This document shows, one piece after another, positions 25,612-33,526 of a DNA stretch of 57,317 nucleotides (the first letter of the stretch is position 1; each line of letters starts with the position of its first letter). A program made the translations under genes and the position numbers. Location: the NCBI GenBank assembly GCA_049662565.1, contig JBATBW010000125.1:1-57317 (forward strand). Direction: 5' to 3'. The notes under the pieces were generated by a model. It worked only from the letters and a program-made list of their open reading frames with translations, did not search any database and had not been told where the DNA came from. This DNA comes from JBATBW01 sp049662565. Lineage in GTDB: Bacteria > Bacillota_I > Bacilli_A > Erysipelotrichales > Erysipelotrichaceae.

Positions 25612-26436
25612 CTATTTATATGAATTAAGTTTATCTTTTACTGACAATTGATCAATTATCGTTTTAATAACTTTTTCCATCTTGCTATCTTGATCATAAT
25701 TTGCATCACAAATAAAATCTACTCGATTATCTTTTAATAACTCACAAGCTAAATCCTTCTTATCTTGTTGGTAAACCGCAACCGAATTACCGCCGTTAGC
25801 TTTAACTAATTTCATACAAGGAACATCAGTTAACCCATCACCAATATAAATCATATTAGTAAAAGGAATTCTTCTTAAATTATCCGGAGTATACTCATTT
25901 AATTCCTTATTACTACTACTATTAATATCTAAAATACCTTTATTAATCCGAAATAAGAATTGAGTTTTTGCTGTATAATTTACTGCCATCTTCGGCCAAC
26001 AAATATTCTCAGTATAATCATACATAAACTCACAAGCATAAATTCGTTTAAAATTTTTCGCAATACTTGATCCTTCTATTATTTCTTTAATGCCTGAAGA
26101 TACAATATAATGTTCAATACTGACCCCTAAATTATCTCCGTAGTCATTAATTCGATCAAACCAAGAAGTAACACCAGGAAAATATTCAATATCCGTTCCT
26201 AGTTCATTAAAATCTTTCTTTTGAACCTTAATCTCTTTCTTGCGGGCCTTATCAACCATTAAGTACATATAAGCTAATATACTATCCATTTCTTGTCTAT
26301 CAGTCAATGCTGTCACTTCTTGCCAAAAGTCTTGACAATTCATGCCGATCTTAGGTATGAATCCATACTCTTGCATATCTTTAGTACATAATGTTTTATC
26401 AAAATCATACATTATTGCGATAATTGGTTTTCCCAT
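25612..26436 (-). CDS. HAD-superfamily hydrolase
   Basis: A 274-residue HAD phosphatase-like protein. Motif I is DFDKTL (nucleophile Asp about 11), motif II Ser is in IVSSG (about 116), and motif IV is YIGDGLTDVPC (about 197). The long cap between motifs I and II resembles phosphoserine-phosphatase-like members. Substrate unknown. It follows the unknown gene at 26445 by 8 bases, suggesting co-transcription. Confidence 0.8.
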   Translation of the reverse strand: MGKPIIAIMYDFDKTLCTKDMQEYGFIPKIGMNCQDFWQEVTALTDRQEMDSILAYMYLMVDKARKKEIKVQKKDFNELGTDIEYFPGVTSWFDRINDYGDNLGVSIEHYIVSSGIKEIIEGSSIAKNFKRIYACEFMYDYTENICWPKMAVNYTAKTQFLFRINKGILDINSSSNKELNEYTPDNLRRIPFTNMIYIGDGLTDVPCMKLVKANGGNSVAVYQQDKKDLACELLKDNRVDFICDANYDQDSKMEKVIKTIIDQLSVKDKLNSYK

Positions 26437-26444
26437 AAATTCTC

Positions 26445-27077
26445 CTAAAAGAGTACTTTCTTGTACTCGTCAATTAATTGCGAACATTTCGCTGTTAAAG
26501 CTCCAAATAATTCATCTAAAGCGTAATACTCTTTACCATTAAATCTAAATGAATCTATTTGATCTTTTTTAGTCATCAAATCTATATATAATGCACTAAA
26601 CTTTTCGCTAAGGGTATTTAGCCGCTGGTATTTGGGCCAATCATCTTGTGAAATTTCTTTAATAATCGGATTAGTTGGCATACCATAGGCCAACAACTCT
26701 GCAATATCCATCTTCAACATCATTAATTGATTATTAATCCATGGATAACGAATAAACTTTAAAAACTCATCCCAACTCATATACATAATTCGACTATCAA
26801 ATAGTTGTTCATTTTGATTGGAACAACCAACAACAATACCTAACAAACAATCGTTTTCAATTATCTTCTTCAATAATAGTTCTTTGTCTTCTAGACTATA
26901 ATAGACACCATAATGTTTTTGATCAACAATAAATTTTTGTATTAAATCATTATAAGTATTGACGAAAAGATAACCTAATGAACTTTTTTTCAAACTATAG
27001 CCACATTCTACCATGATGCGAGATAATTCTAATTCTAATTGAATAACATTATTAATTTTAACATGAGTTATTTTCAT
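26445..27077 (-). CDS. Hypothetical cytoplasmic protein (210 aa)
   Basis: I do not recognise this family. ATG at 27077 is chosen because GGAGG lies 6 bases upstream, inside a slightly longer reading. The product is soluble and mixed alpha/beta, with a two-His-free, Lys/Leu-rich N terminus and no signal peptide or membrane segment. Notable are MSWDEFLKFIRYPWIN (about 97-112) and a helical C terminus. It sits 8 bases ahead of a HAD hydrolase, so the two may act together. Confidence 0.6.
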   Translation of the reverse strand: MKITHVKINNVIQLELELSRIMVECGYSLKKSSLGYLFVNTYNDLIQKFIVDQKHYGVYYSLEDKELLLKKIIENDCLLGIVVGCSNQNEQLFDSRIMYMSWDEFLKFIRYPWINNQLMMLKMDIAELLAYGMPTNPIIKEISQDDWPKYQRLNTLSEKFSALYIDLMTKKDQIDSFRFNGKEYYALDELFGALTAKCSQLIDEYKKVLF

Positions 27078-27129
27078 TACAACCTCCATCTTTGATCAAA
27101 TTGCCATCTACATTATTATTATAACATAT

Positions 27130-27672
27130 CTACATAATGAGTAAAAATAGTGATAACGCTGTTAATTGAAATAGAGACATCCATGGTATTAAATAGTAAA
27201 AATACCACACTTTTGTTTTGTGATGAAACAAATGCATCGCAACCATTCCCCCAATTGATCCCCCCATTAAACAAGCAAATAATAAAGTAAATTCCCTAAT
27301 TCGCCATTTTCTTTTTATCGCCTTTTTTTTATCCAACCAAAACAAAACAAAAGTTAAACTATTTATCAACAGAAAGTAAATAATATTTAAACTACTTAGG
27401 CAATTTTCTATATCCCAACTATAATACTTATAAAAATTAAAGTACCAAATCCCTAAATAACAACTATGAATAATTAAGATGATAAAATCGCTATAATGTC
27501 TTTTTTTATTTCTAGTATATAAAAGAAGAAAAGCAAGTATATATCCAACGCTACCACCTATTAATCCACATATCATCGCAATACTAGTTAAATATGATTT
27601 TTTTATGGACAAACTATAAAACAAAAAACCAATTATATTAATTATTAATAAATATTGTTCAATTAAACCCAT
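27130..27672 (-). CDS. DUF1294 family membrane protein
   Basis: About 180 residues with five or six hydrophobic helices. The C-terminal half carries the DUF1294 pattern: N..TFVLFWLDKKKAIKRKWRIRE, then GGSIGGM and the closing HHKTK..YF. The N-terminal half looks like a weaker copy of the same layout (GGSVGY, TRNKKRHYSDF), perhaps an internal duplication. ATG at 27672 follows AGAGG at 5 bases. Function unknown. Confidence 0.72.
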   Translation of the reverse strand: MGLIEQYLLIINIIGFLFYSLSIKKSYLTSIAMICGLIGGSVGYILAFLLLYTRNKKRHYSDFIILIIHSCYLGIWYFNFYKYYSWDIENCLSSLNIIYFLLINSLTFVLFWLDKKKAIKRKWRIREFTLLFACLMGGSIGGMVAMHLFHHKTKVWYFYYLIPWMSLFQLTALSLFLLIM

Positions 27673-27729
27673 ATTCACCTCTTATTACTATCATACCCTT
27701 TTTATTGTAAACAAAAAAGAATTAGTCGC

Positions 27730-29565
27730 CTAATTCTTCATTTTAAATAGTCGTAATGCATTAAATATGGCAATCAAAGTGACACCAACATCTCCAAATA
27801 TCGCTAACCACATATTCGCAATACCAAAAATGCTGAGTGCTAATATGATAAATTTTACCCCTAAAGCAAAATAGATATTTTCATAAACGATTTTCATCGT
27901 TTGTTTAGACAAGGCAATTGCTTTCACTAATTTTAAAGGATCATCATCCATTAAGACAATATCACTAGCTTCAATTGCCGCATCACTGCCAATACCTCCC
28001 ATAGAAACACCGACTGTGGCCATAGCTAATACTGGTGCATCATTAATGCCATCACCTAAGAAAATAACATCTTCTTTTTGTAAGATATTTTCCACTTTTT
28101 CTACTTTATCACTTGGTAGTAAATTGCCATAATATTCATCAATACCAATTTCTTCACTTATTTTTTGGACAATTTCATGACTATCACCACTAAGAATTAT
28201 TAGGTTATTGAAACCTAATTTTTTAAGGCTTGTGATTGCTTCTTTTGTGGTTTCCTTTAATTCATCACCAACCACGATATGACCGATATAATTATTATTA
28301 TAAACAACATGAACATTACTACCTAAGATATCGCAATCTTTCGTATCAAAACCCATATCATTCATTAATTGTTTATTACCAATAACTACATCTGCATTTT
28401 GATATTTTCCACTGATACCTTTACCTGCGATAATCTTTATATCACTTACAGCTTGTTTATCAATATTCTTTTCATAATAACTTACTATTGATTTACCAAT
28501 CGGATGACTAGAATAACTTTCAAGATATGCACAAACTTCTAGTAATTGTTCTTCACTTACGTCTTTAGGATGTACTGCTTTTACGACAAAATTTCCTTTT
28601 GTTAGAGTCCCAGTTTTATCAAATATGACACTCTTAATCTTTGATATACGTTCTAAATAATTTGAACCCTTAACTAAAACCCCAAACTTACTCGCTAAAC
28701 CAATAGCTGCGAAAAAACTTAATGGCACTGAAATAACTAAGGCACAAGGGCAGGAAACAACTAAGAATATTAAGGCCCTTTCAAACCAGATGCCAAATGC
28801 ATCCCCAGTAATTATGGGCATAATTGTCATTATCAATAACGCCCCTATTACAACTGCTGGTGTGTAAATTTTCGCAAAACGCGTAATAAATTGTTCGCTT
28901 TTCGACTTAACCATCGTCGCATTTTCGACCAAATTTAGGATTTTTGCTACGGTACTTTCACTATATTCGCCAGTTACTTTAACTTTAATAACTTGAGTTA
29001 AATTAACACTGCCATTTAAAACTATGTCATCAACACTCACATCTTTCGGTAACGACTCACCCGTTAATGCACAAGTGTCGATGGCACTATTGCCCTCGAT
29101 AACTATACCATCCAATGGTATTTTTTCATCAGGATATATTACAATGACATCGTTAATTTTTACATCATATGGTGAAACAATATTTTCACTTCCATCAACT
29201 AATACACGTGCTTGATCTGGTTCAATATCCATTAAATCACTAATAGATTTTCGACTTTTGCTAACTGCCAAACTTTGAAATAACTCACCTATTTGATAAA
29301 ACAACATTACGGCCAAAGCTTCAACATATTGGCCTAAATATAAAGCTCCAAATGTCGCAATAGTCATTAAGAAGTTTTCATCTAAAAACTCTTTTTGTAA
29401 TATCCTTTTAAATGCCACAACAATTACTTCATAACCAATAATAATATAAGCGATTAAAAATATATATTTGCTATCAATCAACAATCCAATGATTAGTAAA
29501 ATAATACTACTTATTATTAAATAGACTGCTTTTCTTTGTTTTTTATCTAATGCAGACATTTTCAT
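27730..29565 (-). CDS. cadA: Heavy-metal P1B-type ATPase (Zn/Cd/Pb exporter, CadA/ZntA-like)
   Basis: A 611-residue metal efflux pump. It shows the membrane metal site SCPCALVIS, TGES actuator loop, phosphorylation motif DKTGT, HP dipeptide (SSHPIG) and hinge GDGINDAP. The last helix has GDVGVTLIAIFNALRL, typical of Zn/Cd/Pb pumps. It lacks the usual N-terminal metal-binding domain, which is encoded by the separate gene immediately upstream; the two overlap by 23 bases in different frames and no clear Shine-Dalgarno precedes this ATG. The operon ArsR-HMA-ATPase suggests metal-induced efflux. Confidence 0.92.
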   Translation of the reverse strand: MKMSALDKKQRKAVYLIISSIILLIIGLLIDSKYIFLIAYIIIGYEVIVVAFKRILQKEFLDENFLMTIATFGALYLGQYVEALAVMLFYQIGELFQSLAVSKSRKSISDLMDIEPDQARVLVDGSENIVSPYDVKINDVIVIYPDEKIPLDGIVIEGNSAIDTCALTGESLPKDVSVDDIVLNGSVNLTQVIKVKVTGEYSESTVAKILNLVENATMVKSKSEQFITRFAKIYTPAVVIGALLIMTIMPIITGDAFGIWFERALIFLVVSCPCALVISVPLSFFAAIGLASKFGVLVKGSNYLERISKIKSVIFDKTGTLTKGNFVVKAVHPKDVSEEQLLEVCAYLESYSSHPIGKSIVSYYEKNIDKQAVSDIKIIAGKGISGKYQNADVVIGNKQLMNDMGFDTKDCDILGSNVHVVYNNNYIGHIVVGDELKETTKEAITSLKKLGFNNLIILSGDSHEIVQKISEEIGIDEYYGNLLPSDKVEKVENILQKEDVIFLGDGINDAPVLAMATVGVSMGGIGSDAAIEASDIVLMDDDPLKLVKAIALSKQTMKIVYENIYFALGVKFIILALSIFGIANMWLAIFGDVGVTLIAIFNALRLFKMKN

Positions 29566-29752
29566 CTACTGTATTAATCGCTTCGTTAATAATTTGTTTT
29601 ATTTGATCATCCGTTAAATCACTTTCGATTGTTAGCTTTTGTGTCATAAAGTTTAATCTAGCGCTTTTAACACCTTCGTTTTTACTAATCTTTTCTTCGA
29701 TTTTGCTAGCACAATGTGCACAATCTAATCCTTCTAATCTAAATACTTTCAT
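29543..29752 (-). CDS. Heavy-metal-associated (HMA) domain protein
   Basis: A 69-residue single HMA domain with the metal site GLDCAHCASK (Cys 12 and 15). AGAGG precedes the ATG inside the arsR 3' end (14-base overlap). It overlaps the downstream ATPase by 23 bases. It can act as a free metallochaperone or as the detached N-terminal domain of the pump. Entering the ATPase frame from here would need a +1 shift before the stop (AGA TAA). Confidence 0.88.
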   Translation of the reverse strand: MKVFRLEGLDCAHCASKIEEKISKNEGVKSARLNFMTQKLTIESDLTDDQIKQIINEAINTVDENVCIR

Positions 29753-30095
29753 CTTGACCTCTTTCTTGGATATGTTCTAAACCTTGTTTAATTATGGTTT
29801 TTACATGGTCATCTTTTAAATAGTAAATTGTGTGTTTTCCATCTTTTTTCCCGGCAATCAAATCATATTCTTTTAAAACCTTTAGTTGATGGGAAATCGC
29901 TGATTGTTCTTTTTCTAAAATTTGAACAATAGCATTTACACATAATTGGTTGTCCAACAATAAATATAAAATTTGTATCCGTGTATTGTCACCAAAAACC
30001 TTATATAAATTTGCTAAATTTGATAAACAGCTAATACTATTTAATTGCTCTTTGCCCTTCACTATTTCATTGTGATGGAAATCTCTTTCTTCCAT
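29739..30095 (-). CDS. ArsR/SmtB-family metal-sensing repressor
   Basis: A 118-residue winged-helix regulator. The recognition helix reads EQSAISHQLKVLKEYDL. The C-terminal helix carries the alpha5 zinc site pattern D-x-H...H-x-x-E (DDHVKTIIKQGLEHIQE), as in SmtB/CzrA, so zinc or a similar ion is the likely inducer. It heads the efflux operon and a perfect palindrome overlies its promoter, which implies autoregulation. Confidence 0.9.
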   Translation of the reverse strand: MEERDFHHNEIVKGKEQLNSISCLSNLANLYKVFGDNTRIQILYLLLDNQLCVNAIVQILEKEQSAISHQLKVLKEYDLIAGKKDGKHTIYYLKDDHVKTIIKQGLEHIQERGQDESI

Positions 30096-30111
30096 GTATG
30101 ATTATCCTTTC

Positions 30112-30156
30112 ATATGAATACATATTCATATTATACCTATAATTATGCTTTGTCAA
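30112..30156 (-). promoter_or_regulatory. Promoter and ArsR-type operator of the metal efflux operon
   Basis: Minus strand -35 TTGACA (30151-30156) is followed 15 bases on by TATAAT. The palindrome ATATGAAT-acat-ATTCATAT (30112-30131) lies just after it and matches the ArsR/SmtB operator style (TGAAxx...xxTTCA). A repressor bound there would block the polymerase. Confidence 0.78.
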
Positions 30157-30158
30157 GT

Positions 30159-31094
30159 TTAAGCATCATAATTTTTATTTAGATTATCTTCAATCATTAA
30201 TATCGCTTTTCTAATCTTTTCATTATCAATAAATATATTTTTTAATTCTTCATCAATACGATCTGTCGACTCATTGTCATGGACAAAAGTTAGATAATCA
30301 TTTATCTCTTTATTAATGAATAAATAATCATTTTCTTTACTTAATTTAACCATTAGTTCATCAACATCATAATTACGATACTCCAGATGCTTTTCTAAAA
30401 AATGATGATATTCCTTCGCAACTTCATTTCCATCTTCATCATGAAGATGATATGCATATATCTTTAAAGCTTCGTTATAAACATTAGCTAATTCATAATT
30501 TTCCAAATTAATATAACCTAAAATCCGATAACGAAAATACATTATAGAGTCACTTAAATCCACCATGATCGTACGCCATTTTTCACTAATTTTAATAAAA
30601 TTACTATCATCTTTTATTTCGCTATAACACAAACCTAAATATCGATATACATCATCAGATACGGGATTGATTTTGCTAGCAATTTCTAATTGACTTATCG
30701 CCTCTTCATATTCTCCACATATTGCTAGTAATCTTCCGCATTCTTCATATACCCGATATGCCTGAGTTTTCTCCATCCAGACATCTTCGCGCTTTATTTC
30801 ATGTATCATTAAATATATGTCCCATTTTAAGATGTTGTCGACTTCGACTACTTCGTTAATGTCACATATATTATGTACCGCATTAAAATTGATCAACTCT
30901 TTGAGTAAATATATACTCTTCGTTAACCGATATTTATCTTCTTTATCGAAAGAATTTATTATTCCCAATACTTTATTAATATTATTATGACTAAAATTGT
31001 ATTGGATAATTCCCTTACGATAAATTCCACTAATAAGTTTTGTCAAGGAATCCATATTAGTTAGTTGTTGTAATCTCTCTAGATCTTTTTCCAT
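30159..31094 (-). CDS. Hypothetical TPR-like helical protein
   Basis: About 311 residues, largely helical and soluble. The stretch at about 125-180 (ECGRLLAICGEYEEAISQLEIASKINP, then DDVYRYLGLCYSE) is a recognisable tetratricopeptide pair, seen in two pieces here. ATG at 31094 follows GGAG at 6 bases. Such proteins bind partners; no function can be assigned. It is back to back with the DeoR regulator gene and just upstream of the metal efflux promoter. Confidence 0.68.
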   Translation of the reverse strand: MEKDLERLQQLTNMDSLTKLISGIYRKGIIQYNFSHNNINKVLGIINSFDKEDKYRLTKSIYLLKELINFNAVHNICDINEVVEVDNILKWDIYLMIHEIKREDVWMEKTQAYRVYEECGRLLAICGEYEEAISQLEIASKINPVSDDVYRYLGLCYSEIKDDSNFIKISEKWRTIMVDLSDSIMYFRYRILGYINLENYELANVYNEALKIYAYHLHDEDGNEVAKEYHHFLEKHLEYRNYDVDELMVKLSKENDYLFINKEINDYLTFVHDNESTDRIDEELKNIFIDNEKIRKAILMIEDNLNKNYDA

Positions 31095-31165
31095 ATTATT
31101 CTCCAATTTAAAAATTATACCACAAGTTCAATAAATGTAGTATTATATACACAGAAGGTGATTAA

Positions 31166-31921
31166 ATGTTTGTAGTTGAAAGACAAAATAAAATATTAGA
31201 AATGTTAAATAATCAAGGCAAAGTTAAAGTAAAAGAACTTAGCTTGCTTTTTGATGTCAGTGAAGACCTAATTCGCAAAGATTTATCATTTTTATGTGAA
31301 AAAGGATTATGTGTTAAAGCTTATGGTGGGGCAACCTTAGTTAAGCAAAACCTTCATAATTATCAAATCCAACAAAGGAAAAACTCAAACATAAAAAACA
31401 AACAGATAATTGCGAAAAAGGCACTAAAACTAATAAATGAAAAAGATGTTATCTTTTTAGATATCTCTACCATTAATATTGAATTAGCTTATTTGATTAA
31501 AGACAAGTTCCATCAGCTAACCGTAGTAACCAATATGATCGATGTAATGAATATTCTTATTGATTCACCAATTAAACTTATCTTTATTGGCGGAAACATC
31601 AATGATCAACACGACGGCTTTGTCGGTCCATTATCTGTCAGTCATATTAATAATTTCTATTATGATATTGCTTTTTTAGGTACTGTTGGTTTAAACTTTG
31701 AAAACCAATGTATCCAAACATATGATATCTTTGATGGCGAATGCAAACAAGCCATCATTAAAAATAGTAAATACAAAGTAGTTTTATTAGAAGAACACAA
31801 AATAAACAATATCGGCAACTACAATTATGCCAAATTCAATGATATTAACCTCTATATCTTCGATGATGTCAATTCTGCCAACAGTCAGTTATTATCTACA
31901 TATCAAATCACTCATCAATAA
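31166..31921 (+). CDS. DeoR-family transcriptional regulator
   Basis: A 251-residue sugar-phosphate-responsive repressor. The N-terminal DeoR helix-turn-helix (about 5-55) has KVKVKELSLLFDVSEDLIRKDL and the family's GGA (YGGAT) just after. The C-terminal DeoRC domain includes the phosphate-loop-like LDIST and GGNIND segments. It is convergent with the glycyl radical/FSA operon, so that operon is the most likely target, but this is inferred from proximity. Confidence 0.87.
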   Translation: MFVVERQNKILEMLNNQGKVKVKELSLLFDVSEDLIRKDLSFLCEKGLCVKAYGGATLVKQNLHNYQIQQRKNSNIKNKQIIAKKALKLINEKDVIFLDISTINIELAYLIKDKFHQLTVVTNMIDVMNILIDSPIKLIFIGGNINDQHDGFVGPLSVSHINNFYYDIAFLGTVGLNFENQCIQTYDIFDGECKQAIIKNSKYKVVLLEEHKINNIGNYNYAKFNDINLYIFDDVNSANSQLLSTYQITHQ

Positions 31922-31950
31922 TATATATTAACTAAATAATATAATTCCTA

Positions 31951-31982
31951 AAAAGGCAATGTGCAAATGCACATCGCCTTTT
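31951..31982. terminator. Bidirectional terminator between deoR-type gene and fsa
   Basis: AAAAGGC-A-ATGTGC, loop AAAT, GCACAT-C-GCCTTTT; one internal mismatch. It serves the convergent regulator and aldolase genes. Confidence 0.82.
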
Positions 31983-32661
31983 ATTTTCCGATACTAATCA
32001 TATCGCTATTGTCACCACAAAGGTCATAGAAATCTTTAGTAAATGCCTCTACTGCACTAGTAACTGCCACGTTCTTTAAGAAGTTATCAATTACATCAAT
32101 ACTACATGTAACAGCTTTCACCCCATATAGAGCAAGATCTAAAACTTGTTGGCTATTTTTAAAACTAGCAGCCAATAAACCACTATCCAAATTATTCTTA
32201 ATGCATAAGTCATGTATTTCCTTCGCGACTTTTACTCCATCATATCCCATATTATCAATACGATTAACATAAGGAGCTAAGCATTTCGCTCCAGCTTTGG
32301 CAGCTAACCATCCTTGCATTGGCATATATATCGCTGTAGCAGTAACATTATATCCTTCATTTGATAGAATCTTTATCGCTTTTAATCCTTGTGGAGTAAC
32401 TGGAATCTTAATAAAAGTCTTCTTTCCTAGTTTCTTCGCAATAAATTTGCCTTCTTCGACAATTTTATCTGCATCTGTATTTATGACTTGCACATGTAAT
32501 TCCCGATCTTTAATAATTTCGCGAATTTCATTCAACACTTCATATGGGTTCCTTTTCTCTTTCGCAAGAATTGATGGGTTACAAGTAACTCCATCAATCG
32601 GATATAAATCGTCTATTCTTTTAATACCCGCAACATCTACACTATCGATTAATAATTTCAT
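31981..32661 (-). CDS. fsa: Fructose-6-phosphate aldolase (FSA/TalC type)
   Basis: A 226-residue small transaldolase-family class I aldolase. Schiff-base Lys85 lies in FIKIPVT. Tyr131 in APYVNRID and the Gln in HVQVI (58) match the residues that distinguish E. coli FSA (Tyr131, Gln59) from true transaldolases, which have Phe and Glu. It cleaves ketose 6-phosphates to glyceraldehyde 3-phosphate plus a C3 ketone (dihydroxyacetone or hydroxyacetone). The ATG overlaps the activase end by 20 bases. It is third in the glycyl radical operon, the same association as E. coli fsaA-ybiWY and fsaB-pflDC. Confidence 0.9.
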   Translation of the reverse strand: MKLLIDSVDVAGIKRIDDLYPIDGVTCNPSILAKEKRNPYEVLNEIREIIKDRELHVQVINTDADKIVEEGKFIAKKLGKKTFIKIPVTPQGLKAIKILSNEGYNVTATAIYMPMQGWLAAKAGAKCLAPYVNRIDNMGYDGVKVAKEIHDLCIKNNLDSGLLAASFKNSQQVLDLALYGVKAVTCSIDVIDNFLKNVAVTSAVEAFTKDFYDLCGDNSDMISIGK

Positions 32662-33526
32662 TTCTTTTCTCCCTTACTATTTGTTTAAATTTTGCCATTT
32701 GTTCTTCATTATACATTTCATTACCTTCTGACAAGAAATATTCTTTGTGTAAATCTAAATACTTGTTTTTTGCCAATGGATTGAAATTCAACAATTCATA
32801 TTTATAGTCTTTATTGCATTCATATAAATATTCCACAATTAATTCGATGTTTATAACAGAAGCTGTTATGTGAGGAATGAGTGGTGTCCTAATTATAACA
32901 TTATTATGATGATTAAGAGCATATAAGATGTTATTTTTAATAATTGTATTATCCACGCCAACATATTTTATGTGATCATCATTATTATATATTTTAAAAT
33001 CGATATACAAAATATCTACATACTCAATAATTTCACCAAATAATCGACTATCCAGATATGCGCTAGTTTCTAAACAGGTATTAATCCCCTCTTTTTTACA
33101 TGCCATCAACATATCTTTTAGAAATACACTTTGCATCAAAGGCTCGCCACCACTAAAGCTAACACCTCCATTATGATGATAAAACACTTGATCTTTTTTG
33201 ATTATATCCATTAACTGTGATACTTCATAATATTGACTATCATAATGAAGGGCATTAGTCGGACATTGTTTAATAAGATTGGAAAAATCATAATCTTCTT
33301 CAACAATATAGTAGTCCTTATCAATATGACCATCACTATTAATAATACAATTTTGACATTTGACACATTCTTTACTAATGGTTAATTTTCGATGACGATC
33401 AATACCTTCGGGATTTTGACACCAAACACATTTCAAGGGACAACCCTTTAAAAAGATTGTTGTCCGAATCCCATCTCCATCATGTAGCGCAAAATGTTTT
33501 ATATCAAATACTAACCCTTTACTCAT
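32642..33526 (-). CDS. Glycyl radical enzyme activating protein (radical SAM)
   Basis: A 294-residue radical SAM activase that installs the glycyl radical on the upstream enzyme. The SAM cluster motif CPLKCVWC has Cys 29, 33 and 36. A ferredoxin-like insert follows with Cys 54, 57, 60 and 88, enough for one auxiliary [4Fe-4S] cluster, whereas many activases of this group carry two. The SAM-binding SGGEP sits at about 126. It overlaps the glycyl radical gene by ATGA, a sign of paired expression. Confidence 0.92.
   Translation of the reverse strand: MSKGLVFDIKHFALHDGDGIRTTIFLKGCPLKCVWCQNPEGIDRHRKLTISKECVKCQNCIINSDGHIDKDYYIVEEDYDFSNLIKQCPTNALHYDSQYYEVSQLMDIIKKDQVFYHHNGGVSFSGGEPLMQSVFLKDMLMACKKEGINTCLETSAYLDSRLFGEIIEYVDILYIDFKIYNNDDHIKYVGVDNTIIKNNILYALNHHNNVIIRTPLIPHITASVINIELIVEYLYECNKDYKYELLNFNPLAKNKYLDLHKEYFLSEGNEMYNEEQMAKFKQIVREKRNEIINR

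Noticed and set aside
32297..32731. 144-codon plus-strand ORF over fsa and the activase 3' end
   Set aside because: It is antisense to two well-supported genes and has no recognisable domain.
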